DNA of 64,000 bases from Nitrosomonas nitrosa (GTDB lineage: Bacteria; Pseudomonadota; Gammaproteobacteria; Burkholderiales; Nitrosomonadaceae). Below, one piece after another: positions 26,459 to 35,424 of the stretch (the stretch's first letter is position 1; every line of letters begins with the position of its first letter). The stretch is taken from positions 1-64,000 of the forward strand of contig NZ_QAOO01000006.1 in the NCBI RefSeq assembly GCF_003051105.1. The letters run 5' to 3'. The notes under the pieces were generated by a model. The model was not told where the DNA came from. It saw only the letters and a program-made list of their open reading frames with translations, and made no database searches. Position numbers and translations under genes: made by a program.

Positions 26459-29400
26459 CTACACTGATTTCGTCCAGGCATTCGATAACCGTTCAGCCTG
26501 CGCCAACACGAGTTTGATCGCATCTTCCTGCCGGTCCGGGGGATATTTGTAACGTCGCAGCGTGATGCGTACCAGATTACGCAGCCGCGCACGCACGCTT
26601 TCGCGTTTTTGCCAGTCAACCGTGGTGCTGTGGCGCAGCTTCTCGGTCAACTCAAGCGCAATTTTCTTCAGGATGTCGTCACCTAGCGTACGCACCGCGC
26701 TTTCATTATCCGCCAGCGCGTCGTAGAAGGCCAACTCGGATTCATTCAGCCCCAGATGTTCACCGCGTTGAGCGGCCTCGCGGAACGCTTTGGCCATCTG
26801 AATCAATTCTTCGATGACCTGCGCGCTTTCAATGGCCCGATTGCGGTAGCGATTCAATGCCTCATGCAAGCGCTCGCTGAATTTCTTCTCCAGAACTACG
26901 TTGGTTCTGCTGCGGGATTTGATTTCATCATTGAGCAATTTCTGTAACAGTTCCACCGCAAAGTTGCGCTGCGGCAAATGACGCACTTCTTCCAGAAAGC
27001 CATCGGACAACAACCCAATATTCGGCCGCTCCAAACCGGCGAGCTGGAAGATATCCTCTACACCTTCGGCCACCACTGCATTGTCGATGATCTGCTTGAG
27101 CACGGCATGCTTGCTTTCTTCCGACAGTTCCTTGTCGGTTTCGGTAGCTTTGGCGATCACGTTCTTGATCGCCTGGAAAAAGGCGATTTCTTCGCGTAAT
27201 GCGATGGCTTCATCCAGCGTGCCACACAGCGAGAAGGCCTTGGTAATCGCCAGCACTACATCAGCCCAGCGTTTCTTGCCATCTTCCAGTCCCAGCACAA
27301 AATTGGCAGCAGGTAGCAGCAGATTTGTTGCTTGCGTGCGATAGGCGCTATAGTCGAAACCATGCAGCTGATTGCGCGCCACCTCCATCAGCTCCTTGAG
27401 CTTGGCCAGCGCCTCGGCTGCGTCCAAGGTAGGCTGCCCTTTGCCGCGGCTGTCGGTATAAATTTTCAATGCCCGGCGCAGTTCGGCAGCAATGCCGATA
27501 TAGTCCACCACCAGTCCGCCTTCCTTGTCGCGGAATACACGGTTGACACGGGCGATGGCCTGCATCAGGTTATGGTCGTGCATCGGTTTGTCCACGTACA
27601 GAGTATGCAGGCAGGGTAGATCAAAGCCGGTCAACCACATATCGCGCACGATCACCAGCCTGAGCGCATCCTTGGGATGCTTGAAGCGTTTCTCCAGCAG
27701 TTTTTTGGTCGTGGTACTGTAGATATGCGGGCGTAACAGCGCTTTATCCGCCGCCGAGCCAGTCATGACCACCTTGATTACCCCCTGCGCCGGATCAGTG
27801 CTGTGCCAATCCGGTCGCAGCGCCACGATGGCGTTATAAAGCTGGGCGCAAATCTCGCGGCTCATGGCTACGATCATACCCTTGCCTTCCATGGCCGCAT
27901 TACGCGCTTCGAAATGTTGCACGATATCGGCTGCCACTTGTTTGATACGCGGCTCAGCACCGACCAGTTTTTCCAGCGCAGCCCACTTGGTCTTGGCTGC
28001 CTCGCGCAACGCGATGCTCTCTTCATCCTCGAAGATTTCCTCCACCTGTCCGCTGAGTTGCTCAATCTGCGCTTGATTGATATCCAGCTTGGCCAGGCGG
28101 CTTTCATAGTAAATCGGTACCGTGGCGCCATCATCCACCGCATCCTGGATGTCGTAGATGCTGACGTAATCGCCGAACACTGCGCGCGTGTCCTTGTCAT
28201 CCGTCTCCACCGGCGTGCCGGTGAAGCCGACAAAAGTGGCGCAGGGCAAGGCGTCGCGCAGGTGCTTGGCGAAGCCATATTTGTATTGGCCGGATTGCTT
28301 GTCGAGCACGGCGCGGAAACCGTACTGCGAACGGTGCGCCTCGTCGGCAATGACGACGATGTTGGTGCGCTCGGTTAGGCACGGAAATTGATCTTCGTCC
28401 TTCTCGGGCGCAAACTTCTGCACCGTGGTGAAAATGATGCCGCCGGATGGCCGCCCTGCTAGCAATGCCCGCAACTGCTCGCGGTTTTCTACCTGCTGCG
28501 GGGTTTCCTTCAGCAGTGAGCGCGCGCCGACAAAGGTCTGGAACAGTTGCCCGTCCAGATCATTGCGATCGGTGACCACCACAATGGTCGGGTTATGCAT
28601 CTGCGGCTGTTGCATCAGTTTGCCAGTGAAGCACACCATGGAAATGCTCTTGCCCGAGCCCTGGGTATGCCACACGATGCCGCCCTTGCGCGAACCGGGC
28701 ACCACCTGCTTGCCATAGGTGGCGCGTTCCTCTCGCTGCGTGTTTCGCTCGACCTGCGGTTGCGTGGCAGCAATTACCGTGACCCGTACCGCCTCACGTA
28801 CCGCATGAAACTGATGGTAGCCCGCGATCTTCTTGATCAGCCCATCGTCGCTCTGCTCATAAAGAATGAAGTAGCGCAGATAATCCAGCAACAACTCGGG
28901 CGAGAAGAAGCCACGTACCACTTTCTCCAATTCGAACTCCAGCAACGGCCGGTCATTCTCGTTGCGGATCGTGCGCCAGGGCAGAAAGCGCTCGCGGTCG
29001 GCCGTGAGCGAGCCCACGCGCGCATGCAGACCATCGGAAATCACCAGCGCCTCGTTGAATATGAACAAGTCGGCGATCTCGGCCTTGTAAGTTTCGAGCT
29101 GGTTGAAAGCTGCCCAGATATCGCTCTGTTCAGCTGCCGGGTTCTTGAGCTCGATCACCGCCATCGGCAGGCCGTTGATAAAGCACACCATATCTGGGCG
29201 ACGCGGCTGTTTGGCTCCCTGCACCGTGTACTGGTTCACCACCAGAAACTGGTTTTGTTGCGGCTGCGCAAAGTCGATCAGGCGCACGCGGTCGCCACGC
29301 TTCACGCCGTCGATCACGACCTCGACCGGCACGCCATCGATCAGCAGTTCGTGAAAGCTGCGATTGTTCAGTATCAGCGACGGATGACCTGGTTTGGTAA

Positions 29401-29614
29401 GTTGGTGCGCCACATCATCCAGCACCGAAGCCGGGATGCCGGCGTTCAAGCGCTGTAGCGCTTGTTTCAAACGGCCAGCCAGCAACACTTGGCGGTAATC
29501 GGTACGTTCAGGGTTATCGCCATCCGGAGCGATGTCCGGTCCATAACGATAGTCCCAGCCAGTATCCTGGAACCAGGAAAGGGCGAGTTGTTCGAGTTGG
29601 TCTTCAGTGATCAT
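26459..29614 (-). CDS. hsdR: type I restriction enzyme, R (restriction/translocation) subunit
   Basis: A 1051-residue motor-nuclease subunit. The N-terminal PD-(D/E)xK nuclease shows RPDMVCFINGLPMAVIELKNP (about 138-158). The SF2 helicase has Walker A HTQGSGKS (about 315), DEAH in VIADEAHRSQYG, TGTP in FVGFTGTPV, and the motif VI region QAIARVNRVFR. It works with HsdM2-HsdS to translocate and cut unmodified DNA. It is the last hsd gene on this strand, separated from hsdS by the ATPase/DUF4276 pair. Intact in length and motifs. Confidence 0.95.
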   Translation of the reverse strand: MITEDQLEQLALSWFQDTGWDYRYGPDIAPDGDNPERTDYRQVLLAGRLKQALQRLNAGIPASVLDDVAHQLTKPGHPSLILNNRSFHELLIDGVPVEVVIDGVKRGDRVRLIDFAQPQQNQFLVVNQYTVQGAKQPRRPDMVCFINGLPMAVIELKNPAAEQSDIWAAFNQLETYKAEIADLFIFNEALVISDGLHARVGSLTADRERFLPWRTIRNENDRPLLEFELEKVVRGFFSPELLLDYLRYFILYEQSDDGLIKKIAGYHQFHAVREAVRVTVIAATQPQVERNTQREERATYGKQVVPGSRKGGIVWHTQGSGKSISMVCFTGKLMQQPQMHNPTIVVVTDRNDLDGQLFQTFVGARSLLKETPQQVENREQLRALLAGRPSGGIIFTTVQKFAPEKDEDQFPCLTERTNIVVIADEAHRSQYGFRAVLDKQSGQYKYGFAKHLRDALPCATFVGFTGTPVETDDKDTRAVFGDYVSIYDIQDAVDDGATVPIYYESRLAKLDINQAQIEQLSGQVEEIFEDEESIALREAAKTKWAALEKLVGAEPRIKQVAADIVQHFEARNAAMEGKGMIVAMSREICAQLYNAIVALRPDWHSTDPAQGVIKVVMTGSAADKALLRPHIYSTTTKKLLEKRFKHPKDALRLVIVRDMWLTGFDLPCLHTLYVDKPMHDHNLMQAIARVNRVFRDKEGGLVVDYIGIAAELRRALKIYTDSRGKGQPTLDAAEALAKLKELMEVARNQLHGFDYSAYRTQATNLLLPAANFVLGLEDGKKRWADVVLAITKAFSLCGTLDEAIALREEIAFFQAIKNVIAKATETDKELSEESKHAVLKQIIDNAVVAEGVEDIFQLAGLERPNIGLLSDGFLEEVRHLPQRNFAVELLQKLLNDEIKSRSRTNVVLEKKFSERLHEALNRYRNRAIESAQVIEELIQMAKAFREAAQRGEHLGLNESELAFYDALADNESAVRTLGDDILKKIALELTEKLRHSTTVDWQKRESVRARLRNLVRITLRRYKYPPDRQEDAIKLVLAQAERLSNAWTKSV

Positions 29615-29802
29615 TGGCCTCGCTCGTGAACATGCCTGTACGGAAGGCCTGGAATCGCGTCGACAGCTTGCGAGCGGGTTTGTATTAAAGCATTTATCTG
29701 GTTGAATTTATGTAACATATTGCTTTGTTTAGGATTATTTTACGGTTAGCTTTAAAGCATTCTCACAATCGAAATGGCAGATACTCAAATTTATTCTCTG
29801 CT

Positions 29803-30420
29803 TCATGCAATTGATTCCAAAATAGCTTCATAAAACCTTAGAAAACTTCTCGAGCGACTATTTTGAGGATCAAGGCAAGATCCAATTACTTGAGCAACCT
29901 CGATTTTGCGCAGGCCAGTTCTGAAGTACCCGTGCTGGCGCAATATACGTTCAAACGCTTCCCATGTTCCACCTGGTATCGCATCCGGATCACGATAACT
30001 CGCTTTGTTCGGGACGGTAGGCGATACTTTTGGAAAAGCGCTACACACCGCTTGCCAGTCGCCGAAGTACCAGGCTTCCAGTTCTTCAATGGCGATACGA
30101 TTTACGACTTGCCACTGCGTGTTGCTGACAGCAGACCGCGTGCGTAGTCCGGCTGCATTTGCCATAATTTCCAGACGTTGTTTTAGTTTTTCGCAATCAT
30201 CGTCATCACGATCGATTACGACTATAATCCGCCAATCATCAGGTAGCCATAGCGCATAGCCACGCAAACGGGATTGTAATTTACCCAGCAGGTCGGCCTT
30301 ACCTTGGAATGGATGCACCTCAAAGGCACAATCCGCTGGCAGCAGTCGTGGTAGCAAACATCGCAAAAAAGCCTCCATCGAAGGTTCTTCAACCAGGAGC
30401 ACCAAATGTGAAGCTTTCAT
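29803..30420 (-). CDS. DUF4276-like TOPRIM-type protein, partner of the upstream ATPase
   Basis: A 205-residue protein with the TOPRIM layout: a conserved Glu after the first strand ([14 protein letters not shown], Glu11/12) and a DxD-type motif after the second ([11 protein letters not shown], Asp70, Asp72). From memory this fits DUF4276, a family often paired with AAA15-type ATPases. The pairing resembles OLD nucleases and PARIS, where an ATPase controls a TOPRIM effector. Its ATG overlaps the ATPase stop (ATGA), so it is translationally coupled. Nuclease activity is inferred, not shown. Confidence 0.75.
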   Translation of the reverse strand: MKASHLVLLVEEPSMEAFLRCLLPRLLPADCAFEVHPFQGKADLLGKLQSRLRGYALWLPDDWRIIVVIDRDDDDCEKLKQRLEIMANAAGLRTRSAVSNTQWQVVNRIAIEELEAWYFGDWQAVCSAFPKVSPTVPNKASYRDPDAIPGGTWEAFERILRQHGYFRTGLRKIEVAQVIGSCLDPQNSRSRSFLRFYEAILESIA

Positions 30421-31658
30421 CGGTTGCGACCTCCGATAGGACGAGTCGGTGCACCTTGGTTCACTAGAGGATCACCCACACCGAGCTGCCCTTCCATCCA
30501 AAGGTGGCCAAGCAAAGCACCCTGCTTAACAAACTCCTTCACTCCCTGCAAATCAGTTGCGCGTCGAGTCTGTGTGTAGCCCTTTTCATCACGCCATAGA
30601 ATCCGTACTTCCTCCGATCGTAGTGCATTGAGAAAGAAAGGCGAGTGCGTAGTGACAAGAAGCTGTGTACGATCGCTTGCGGCGCGACACTCTTCAGCAA
30701 GTTCCGGCAATAGTCGTGGATGTAAAAAATTCTCGGGCTCCTCGATACCAATGAATGGTGGCGGCATTGGGTCGTAAAGTAACACAAGGTAAGCCAGCAT
30801 CTTCAGCGTGCCATCGGAAGCGAAGCGTGCGAGTATTGGATGACTGAATGGTGCATCCTTGATTTGCAACAGTAATCGCCCGTCTGGCATAGTCTCTGCT
30901 AGCACACGTTCGACACGTGGCACGCGTTGGCGTAATACGTCGAAGATCTGCTCAAGCTGGTCTCCATGCTGTTCGGCCAAGTATTGAATGACGTTAGCAA
31001 GATTATCGCCTGTCTTAGTCAATTTTTCCTGTGGACCGGCCTCGGGCTGGCCACGAGCACTGTCTGTGGATAGATAGGACACATACCAGCCGATAATAAA
31101 TTCGCGCAATGCTGCAACACGCGGATGATCCGCGAATTGACCCAGTGCATTCACTGCCAAAAGGTCAGCCGATTTCAGAGGCACTTCGACCCGCCGATCT
31201 TGTTCATCGGGTAAATCTCCGCTGACGGCACGGCCTTGCCCTTCACGGTAATCGAGAAATCGAAAAGGTTTTCCGCGCTGGCCACGTCGCCATTGCAGCC
31301 ATTCTTCAACGACCACAGGACCGCTCTTGCTGTCATCGACGGCTACGTGATAGGTTATGAGCGGATATCCTGTTTCCCTATATTTGATCTCTATGGTTAC
31401 CGGTCCATCGCTACCGCGCGTTTTAAGTTCTTTGGCCCTTCCACGCTTATCCCAAGCACGGCGAAGGCCGAGCTCAAAACACTCGGCGAGAAAAGCAAAA
31501 ACATCAAATACTGTTGATTTGCCGCTACCGTTCGGGCCGAGCAGAACGGTCAAAGGTGTCAAATCTTTGAACTCCACGTCATGCAAAGCGCGAAAATTTT
31601 GCACTTTTAGGTACTCGATCCTTGCTCTTGCACCTAGCTGGGTATTGTAAGCTTTCAT
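30417..31658 (-). CDS. OLD/AAA15-type ABC ATPase of a putative defence pair
   Basis: A 413-residue SMC/ABC-like ATPase. The family start [17 protein letters not shown] is followed by Walker A GPNGSGKS (41-48), an ABC-like signature region [16 protein letters not shown] (about 278-293), Walker B FIGIEEPE (301-308) and the His switch LVTTHSPFF (about 333-341). The C-terminal TOPRIM domain of OLD proteins is absent; DUF4276 next door supplies it as a separate chain. AAAGGAG lies before the ATG. The pair sits between hsdS and hsdR on the same strand, so it is probably a second defence module riding in the type I locus. Confidence 0.82.
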   Translation of the reverse strand: MKAYNTQLGARARIEYLKVQNFRALHDVEFKDLTPLTVLLGPNGSGKSTVFDVFAFLAECFELGLRRAWDKRGRAKELKTRGSDGPVTIEIKYRETGYPLITYHVAVDDSKSGPVVVEEWLQWRRGQRGKPFRFLDYREGQGRAVSGDLPDEQDRRVEVPLKSADLLAVNALGQFADHPRVAALREFIIGWYVSYLSTDSARGQPEAGPQEKLTKTGDNLANVIQYLAEQHGDQLEQIFDVLRQRVPRVERVLAETMPDGRLLLQIKDAPFSHPILARFASDGTLKMLAYLVLLYDPMPPPFIGIEEPENFLHPRLLPELAEECRAASDRTQLLVTTHSPFFLNALRSEEVRILWRDEKGYTQTRRATDLQGVKEFVKQGALLGHLWMEGQLGVGDPLVNQGAPTRPIGGRNR

Positions 31659-31701
31659 GCAATCTCCTTTGTTAGTTATTGGTTAGTCAGCAACTGGTCG
31701 T

Positions 31702-31791
31702 TCACTTCTCCTTCGTGCACGACAAACTGCGACTTTCCATAACTCGGTTGAAATATTTAGGATCGGATTGTACTTCCACCTCGTTGCTCAT
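31702..31791 (-). CDS. 29-residue ORF overlapping the hsdS stop
   Basis: The ATG overlaps the hsdS stop (ATGA) and the ORF runs for 29 codons to TGA, leaving 43 nt to the ATPase start. The product begins MSNEVEVQSDPKYF. Overlap starts of this kind usually mark a real downstream gene, so this may be the stub of a gene truncated when the ATPase/DUF4276 pair arrived. No ribosome site or family is recognised. Confidence 0.25.
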   Translation of the reverse strand: MSNEVEVQSDPKYFNRVMESRSLSCTKEK

Positions 31792-33095
31792 GATGCACTT
31801 CTGACCGGCACGCGCAGCTCGCCGGAGAGGAGTTTGGGGAGAAGGGTGTCGCGTAACTCTGCCAAAGTGCGTCCTTGAACGCTATTGGCTTTTATTTTTT
31901 CCATTAGAGGAGTAACCACTGTCTCAAACGCTGTCACCACAGGCTGGAAGGTGACGACGCTTACACCAGCAAATGTATTCCGAGTGATTGTGTCGAACAC
32001 CGCACCATGGCTATGTTGCTTAAGTGTTGAGACCAGCTCACGAGTGGCGTAATAGGTAAAAAATGAACCGCCGTCGAGGCCACGCAAACCATAGCAAGAT
32101 TGGTTCATGGCCATTGGCACACCTACCAATGCTACTTTTCCGACTGTGCCACGGGCTGAGATTATGGTCGTTCCCGCTGAAAGTATTCTCGCTGATGAGT
32201 CATCCAAGCCGGTTTGCGTAATTTTCTTTTCCGTATCAATGACAAAAACATCACTCTCAGCCGGAGCATCAACGACGGAAAACCAAGGAATGTCCCCACC
32301 CCAATACTCGGACACAGAGGTTTTTGGTGTGCCACCACCGATGATTTGGACTGTTTCAGAAAAAGGTTTTACCTCCCACCCCTCCGGAATCTCGCCGAGT
32401 TCAGAATCGACGAAACGGTCGGGGAAGAGGGCGAGCAGATCGGGGGTGAGTCGTAAGCGACGGCAGATGGATTCGGGTGGCTCGCCGCTGGCTTTGGCGC
32501 GCACGGGGTCGAAGTCGATGAACCAGGATTTGAACATCGCCCGCGCGATGGCTTCCAGCGTTTCGTTCATGCGGCGGTTGAGTTCGATCTTGTCGTCGAG
32601 GGCTTTTACGACCGCAACTATCTGTTCTTGCTCAGAAAGTGTAGGCAAATTTACCGGTAGTTCTTGCAACTGCTTCGTGTCGAATTTACCTGCACCAATG
32701 CCAGTGAAATCGACAAGTTCAAGAAGATTTCTCTCCTTTCCCAAGAACCAGTAAAGCAAGAACCAAGGAGACAGTCCTTCCTTGGCCTTAATTGCTTTGA
32801 CGTCCTGATTGAATGCCATGGGCCGGGTGGCGATACCTACTGGAACACGCTGATGAAGTATGCTTCCACGTACCAGTAGCAGAACAGTCCCGACTTCGGC
32901 AAGGCGTGATCCTCTAGCTAGACCAGTTTCTGTGAGCTTTAACTCAGAGTCGCTGTATCGGTTTCCATACATGGACGATGCACTAATCCATGGAATGGCC
33001 CCACCCCAGTACTTAGCATCATCTTTTGGTGGTGTTCCACCAGACGCCCAATCAGTTATTTCACCGAGCCGCACTGTGCGCCACTCACCCGCCAT
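31788..33095 (-). CDS. hsdS: type I restriction enzyme, S (specificity) subunit
   Basis: A 435-residue DNA-recognition subunit with two target-recognition domains. TRD1 opens WRTVRLGEITDWASGGTPP, and TRD2 opens EGWEVKPFSETVQIIGGGTPKTS. Each is followed by a conserved coiled-coil spacer (LPTLSEQEQIVAVVKALDDKIELNRRMNETLEA, and the C-terminal one). It sets the methylation and cleavage site of HsdM and HsdR. I chose ATG 33095, which overlaps the hsdM stop by 11 nt; the longer ORF from 33119 starts inside hsdM without family similarity. TRD2 looks less GC-rich than the spacer, as expected for domain swapping. Confidence 0.93.
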   Translation of the reverse strand: MAGEWRTVRLGEITDWASGGTPPKDDAKYWGGAIPWISASSMYGNRYSDSELKLTETGLARGSRLAEVGTVLLLVRGSILHQRVPVGIATRPMAFNQDVKAIKAKEGLSPWFLLYWFLGKERNLLELVDFTGIGAGKFDTKQLQELPVNLPTLSEQEQIVAVVKALDDKIELNRRMNETLEAIARAMFKSWFIDFDPVRAKASGEPPESICRRLRLTPDLLALFPDRFVDSELGEIPEGWEVKPFSETVQIIGGGTPKTSVSEYWGGDIPWFSVVDAPAESDVFVIDTEKKITQTGLDDSSARILSAGTTIISARGTVGKVALVGVPMAMNQSCYGLRGLDGGSFFTYYATRELVSTLKQHSHGAVFDTITRNTFAGVSVVTFQPVVTAFETVVTPLMEKIKANSVQGRTLAELRDTLLPKLLSGELRVPVRSAS

Positions 33096-35334
33096 AACCC
33101 AACCTCGCCAAATTCTCACGGATCACCGCTTCCAGCCGCGCGCTCTCTTTGAACTGCTCGTTCAGTTGCGCGGTGAGCCGCATCATCTTGTCCTCGAACG
33201 GTTCGCCATCGGTTTCTTGCTTAGCCGCGCCGACGTAGCGGCCGGGGGTGAGCACGTAGTCGTGCTTCTTGATTTCAGCCAGCGTGACGGATTTGCAGAA
33301 ACCGGGGATGTCTTGGTAAGCGCGCTGGTCGCCTCCCTCATCCGACCCTTCGGGCCACCTTCTCCCAGCGGGAGAAGGGTGTATTGCGCCCTCTCCTGTT
33401 GGGAGAGGGTCGGGGTGAGGGTTCAGGGTGTCATAGATCCTCTGCAATACCGCTTCTGTGTTTTGCAAGACATCGTTATTCCAGAAGCGAAGAACGGTTA
33501 TGCCTTGGGATGCCAGAAATTCCGTTCTTTTATGGTCTTGAGCGATGGCGGGCTCGGTATTGTGTTGACCACCATCCAGCTCTATGGCGAGTTTCTTTTC
33601 ATGGCAATAGAAATCGAGAATGTAGGGTTCAATAGGATGCTGGCGGCGGAATTTGCAGTCGGCAATCTGCCGGTCGCGGAGCAATTGCCAGAGAAGGGAT
33701 TCTGCATCAGTCTGGTTTTTTCGCAGCTCACGGGCGTTTTGCAATAGGTGCTCGGGTATTTTCTGGGATTTAGCCTTGTTGTTTTCTTTGCTCAGGCTGC
33801 CCTTATCGTGGCCCTCTCCCTGTCCCTCACCCCGGCCCTCTCCCAGGGGGAGAGGGGGGGTTGTGCGCCAGGCGTGGAAAGTGTCGGCAATTTTGCGGAT
33901 GTCTTCGGGCGCGAAGTCGCGCAGCACGCGGTCTTTCATGTAGCCGAGGTTGCGGGCGTCGATGAACAGGGTTTCGCCGCGGCGGTCGCGTGTTTTCACC
34001 CCAGTTTCACTCACTCCATTCACCTTCATTCCTGTCTCCCTCATCCCTGCCGCCCTCACCCCTGACCCTCTCCCGGGGGGAGAGGGGGATTTATTCTTGG
34101 TGAGGAACCAGATGCAGGCGGGGATTTGGGTGTTGGTGAACAGTTGGCCGGGGAGGGCGACCATGCATTCGACCAGATCGGCTTCGATCAGCGCCTTGCG
34201 GATTTCGCCTTCGTTGTTGGTATTGCTGCTCATGGAGCCATTGGCGAGTAGCAGCGCCATGCTGCCGTGCGGCGCGAGGTGGTGGATCATGTGTTGCATC
34301 CAGGCGAAATTGGCGTTGCTTGCGGGCGGGATGCCGTATTGCCAGCGCGGGTCGTCGTCCTTCACGCCGCTGTTCCATTCCTTCATGTTGAACGGTGGAT
34401 TGGCCATGATGTAGTCAGCGCGCAGGTCGGGGTGCTGGTCGCGGCTGAAGGTGTTGGCCGGTTCCTTGCCAAAATCGAAATCCATGCCGCGGATGGCCAT
34501 GTTCATCGAGGCCAGCCGCCAGGTGGTGGGGTTGGATTCCTGCCCGTAGACCGAAAGTCTACCGATACGGCCACCGTGCTCTTCGACGAATTTTTCCGAC
34601 TGCACGAAGAAGCCGCCGGAGCCGCAGCACGGGTCGTACACCCGGCCCTGGTAGGGCTCGAGCATTTCGACGATGAGGGTGACGATGCTCTTGGGCGTGT
34701 AGTACTGCCCGCCTTTCTTGCCCTCGGCCATGGCGAACTCGCCGAGAAAGTATTCGTACACGTGGCCGAGGATGTCTTTTGCGTGGAGCGTACCGTGCCG
34801 AAAGGGGATTTTGGCGATGAGGTCGATGAGTCCTGGCAGCGCGGTGTCGATCTGCTTGCGCGCGTAGTCTTTTTCCAGCACGCCTTTCAGTTTGGGGTTT
34901 TCCTTCTCCACGGCTTCGAGTGCGTCATCGAGCAGGCGGCCAATGCCGTTGAATTTGTATTCCGTGGTCTTGCCGTTTTTGACCTGAAGCACGGTGCCGA
35001 TCGCGACCTTGGCATGGGCTTGCAGAAAATCCCAGCGTGCCAGCGCAGGTACCCAGAACACGTTCTTTTCGATGTAGTAGTCGCGGGCTTCGAGCTCCTC
35101 TAAAATCAAGTCTTCGGCGTCCTCGCCCAGGTAGTAATCGTGGTTCGGGTCACGGAAGGCCGCCTCCAGTTCCGCGCGCCGTTCCTTGAAAGCGTCCGAT
35201 ACGTACTTGAGGAAAATGAGGCCGAGCACGACATGCTTGTAAACCGCTGCATCGAGCATGGGCAGCAGCTTGTTGGCCATAGTCCACAGACGTTTGTCGA
35301 GGTCACTGAGGAATTGCTGTTCTTCCAGGTCCAT
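33085..35334 (-). CDS. hsdM: type I restriction enzyme M subunit with an embedded DUF559 domain
   Basis: An N6-adenine methyltransferase of the type I complex, 749 residues where about 520-560 is usual. The helical N-terminal domain (1-165) leads to motif I DPCCGSGGFF (234-243) and motif IV NPPF (312-315). The excess length comes from two in-frame insertions. Residues about 416-446 (SPSPPGRGSGVRAAG...) interrupt the LTKNK...RDRRGETLFIDARN region. Residues about 491-668 interrupt FHAWR...YQDIPGFCKSV and hold a whole DUF559 nuclease-like domain between Pro/Gly/Glu-rich linkers (PLPLGEGRGEG, NPHPDPLPTGEG). After the second insertion the normal HsdM C terminus resumes (KHDYVLTPGRYVG). The frame is open throughout. 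Whether the methyltransferase still works is unknown. Confidence 0.92.
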   Translation of the reverse strand: MDLEEQQFLSDLDKRLWTMANKLLPMLDAAVYKHVVLGLIFLKYVSDAFKERRAELEAAFRDPNHDYYLGEDAEDLILEELEARDYYIEKNVFWVPALARWDFLQAHAKVAIGTVLQVKNGKTTEYKFNGIGRLLDDALEAVEKENPKLKGVLEKDYARKQIDTALPGLIDLIAKIPFRHGTLHAKDILGHVYEYFLGEFAMAEGKKGGQYYTPKSIVTLIVEMLEPYQGRVYDPCCGSGGFFVQSEKFVEEHGGRIGRLSVYGQESNPTTWRLASMNMAIRGMDFDFGKEPANTFSRDQHPDLRADYIMANPPFNMKEWNSGVKDDDPRWQYGIPPASNANFAWMQHMIHHLAPHGSMALLLANGSMSSNTNNEGEIRKALIEADLVECMVALPGQLFTNTQIPACIWFLTKNKSPSPPGRGSGVRAAGMRETGMKVNGVSETGVKTRDRRGETLFIDARNLGYMKDRVLRDFAPEDIRKIADTFHAWRTTPPLPLGEGRGEGQGEGHDKGSLSKENNKAKSQKIPEHLLQNARELRKNQTDAESLLWQLLRDRQIADCKFRRQHPIEPYILDFYCHEKKLAIELDGGQHNTEPAIAQDHKRTEFLASQGITVLRFWNNDVLQNTEAVLQRIYDTLNPHPDPLPTGEGAIHPSPAGRRWPEGSDEGGDQRAYQDIPGFCKSVTLAEIKKHDYVLTPGRYVGAAKQETDGEPFEDKMMRLTAQLNEQFKESARLEAVIRENLARLGYGG
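33331..33864 (-). mobile_element. palindrome-bounded DUF559 cassette inserted in hsdM
   Basis: The inserted segment encodes residues about 491-668 of HsdM. Its core (about 525-634) is DUF559, a Vsr-like PD-(D/E)xK fold: ARELRKNQTDAESLLWQLLR, IEPYILDFYCHEKKLAIELD with Asp574 and Glu585, DGGQH, and GITVLRFWNNDVL. It is bounded by perfect palindromes: CCCTCTCCC-AGG-GGGAGAGGG at 33836-33856 on one side, and CCTTCTCCC-AGC-GGGAGAAGG at 33358-33378 plus CCCTCTCC/GGAGAGGG at 33389-33409 on the other. The ends given are estimated from where HsdM similarity stops. Confidence 0.75.
33997..34089 (-). repeat. second palindromic insertion in hsdM, no domain
   Basis: About 31 codons are inserted in frame in hsdM. 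The palindrome CCCTCTCCC-GGG-GGGAGAGGG at 34066-34086 has the same arms as those of the DUF559 cassette. The rest encodes a low-complexity run with repeated ETG motifs (MRETGMKVNGVSETGVK). Confidence 0.7.
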
Positions 35335-35424
35335 AGGGTTACTGCATGGCTATATCTGTTCGGGAGTGCCGATTTGAGCACTTGGTAGCGCATGAGTCAA
35401 GCAGGCTATAATCAATACGGATAT

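Noticed and set aside
28547..29458. 303-codon ORF on the plus strand
   Set aside because: Antisense to hsdR motifs; rich in His, Arg and Val as expected of a mirror frame.
32860..33747. 295-codon ORF on the plus strand
   Set aside because: Antisense to the hsdS start and hsdM end, including the DUF559 cassette, whose correct frame is on the minus strand.
33358..34086. CRISPR-like regular repeats
   Set aside because: The repeated palindromes are irregularly spaced, inside a coding frame, and have no spacers of constant length. No CRISPR array or cas gene is present in the window.
34267..35103. 278-codon ORF on the plus strand
   Set aside because: Antisense to the methyltransferase core of hsdM.
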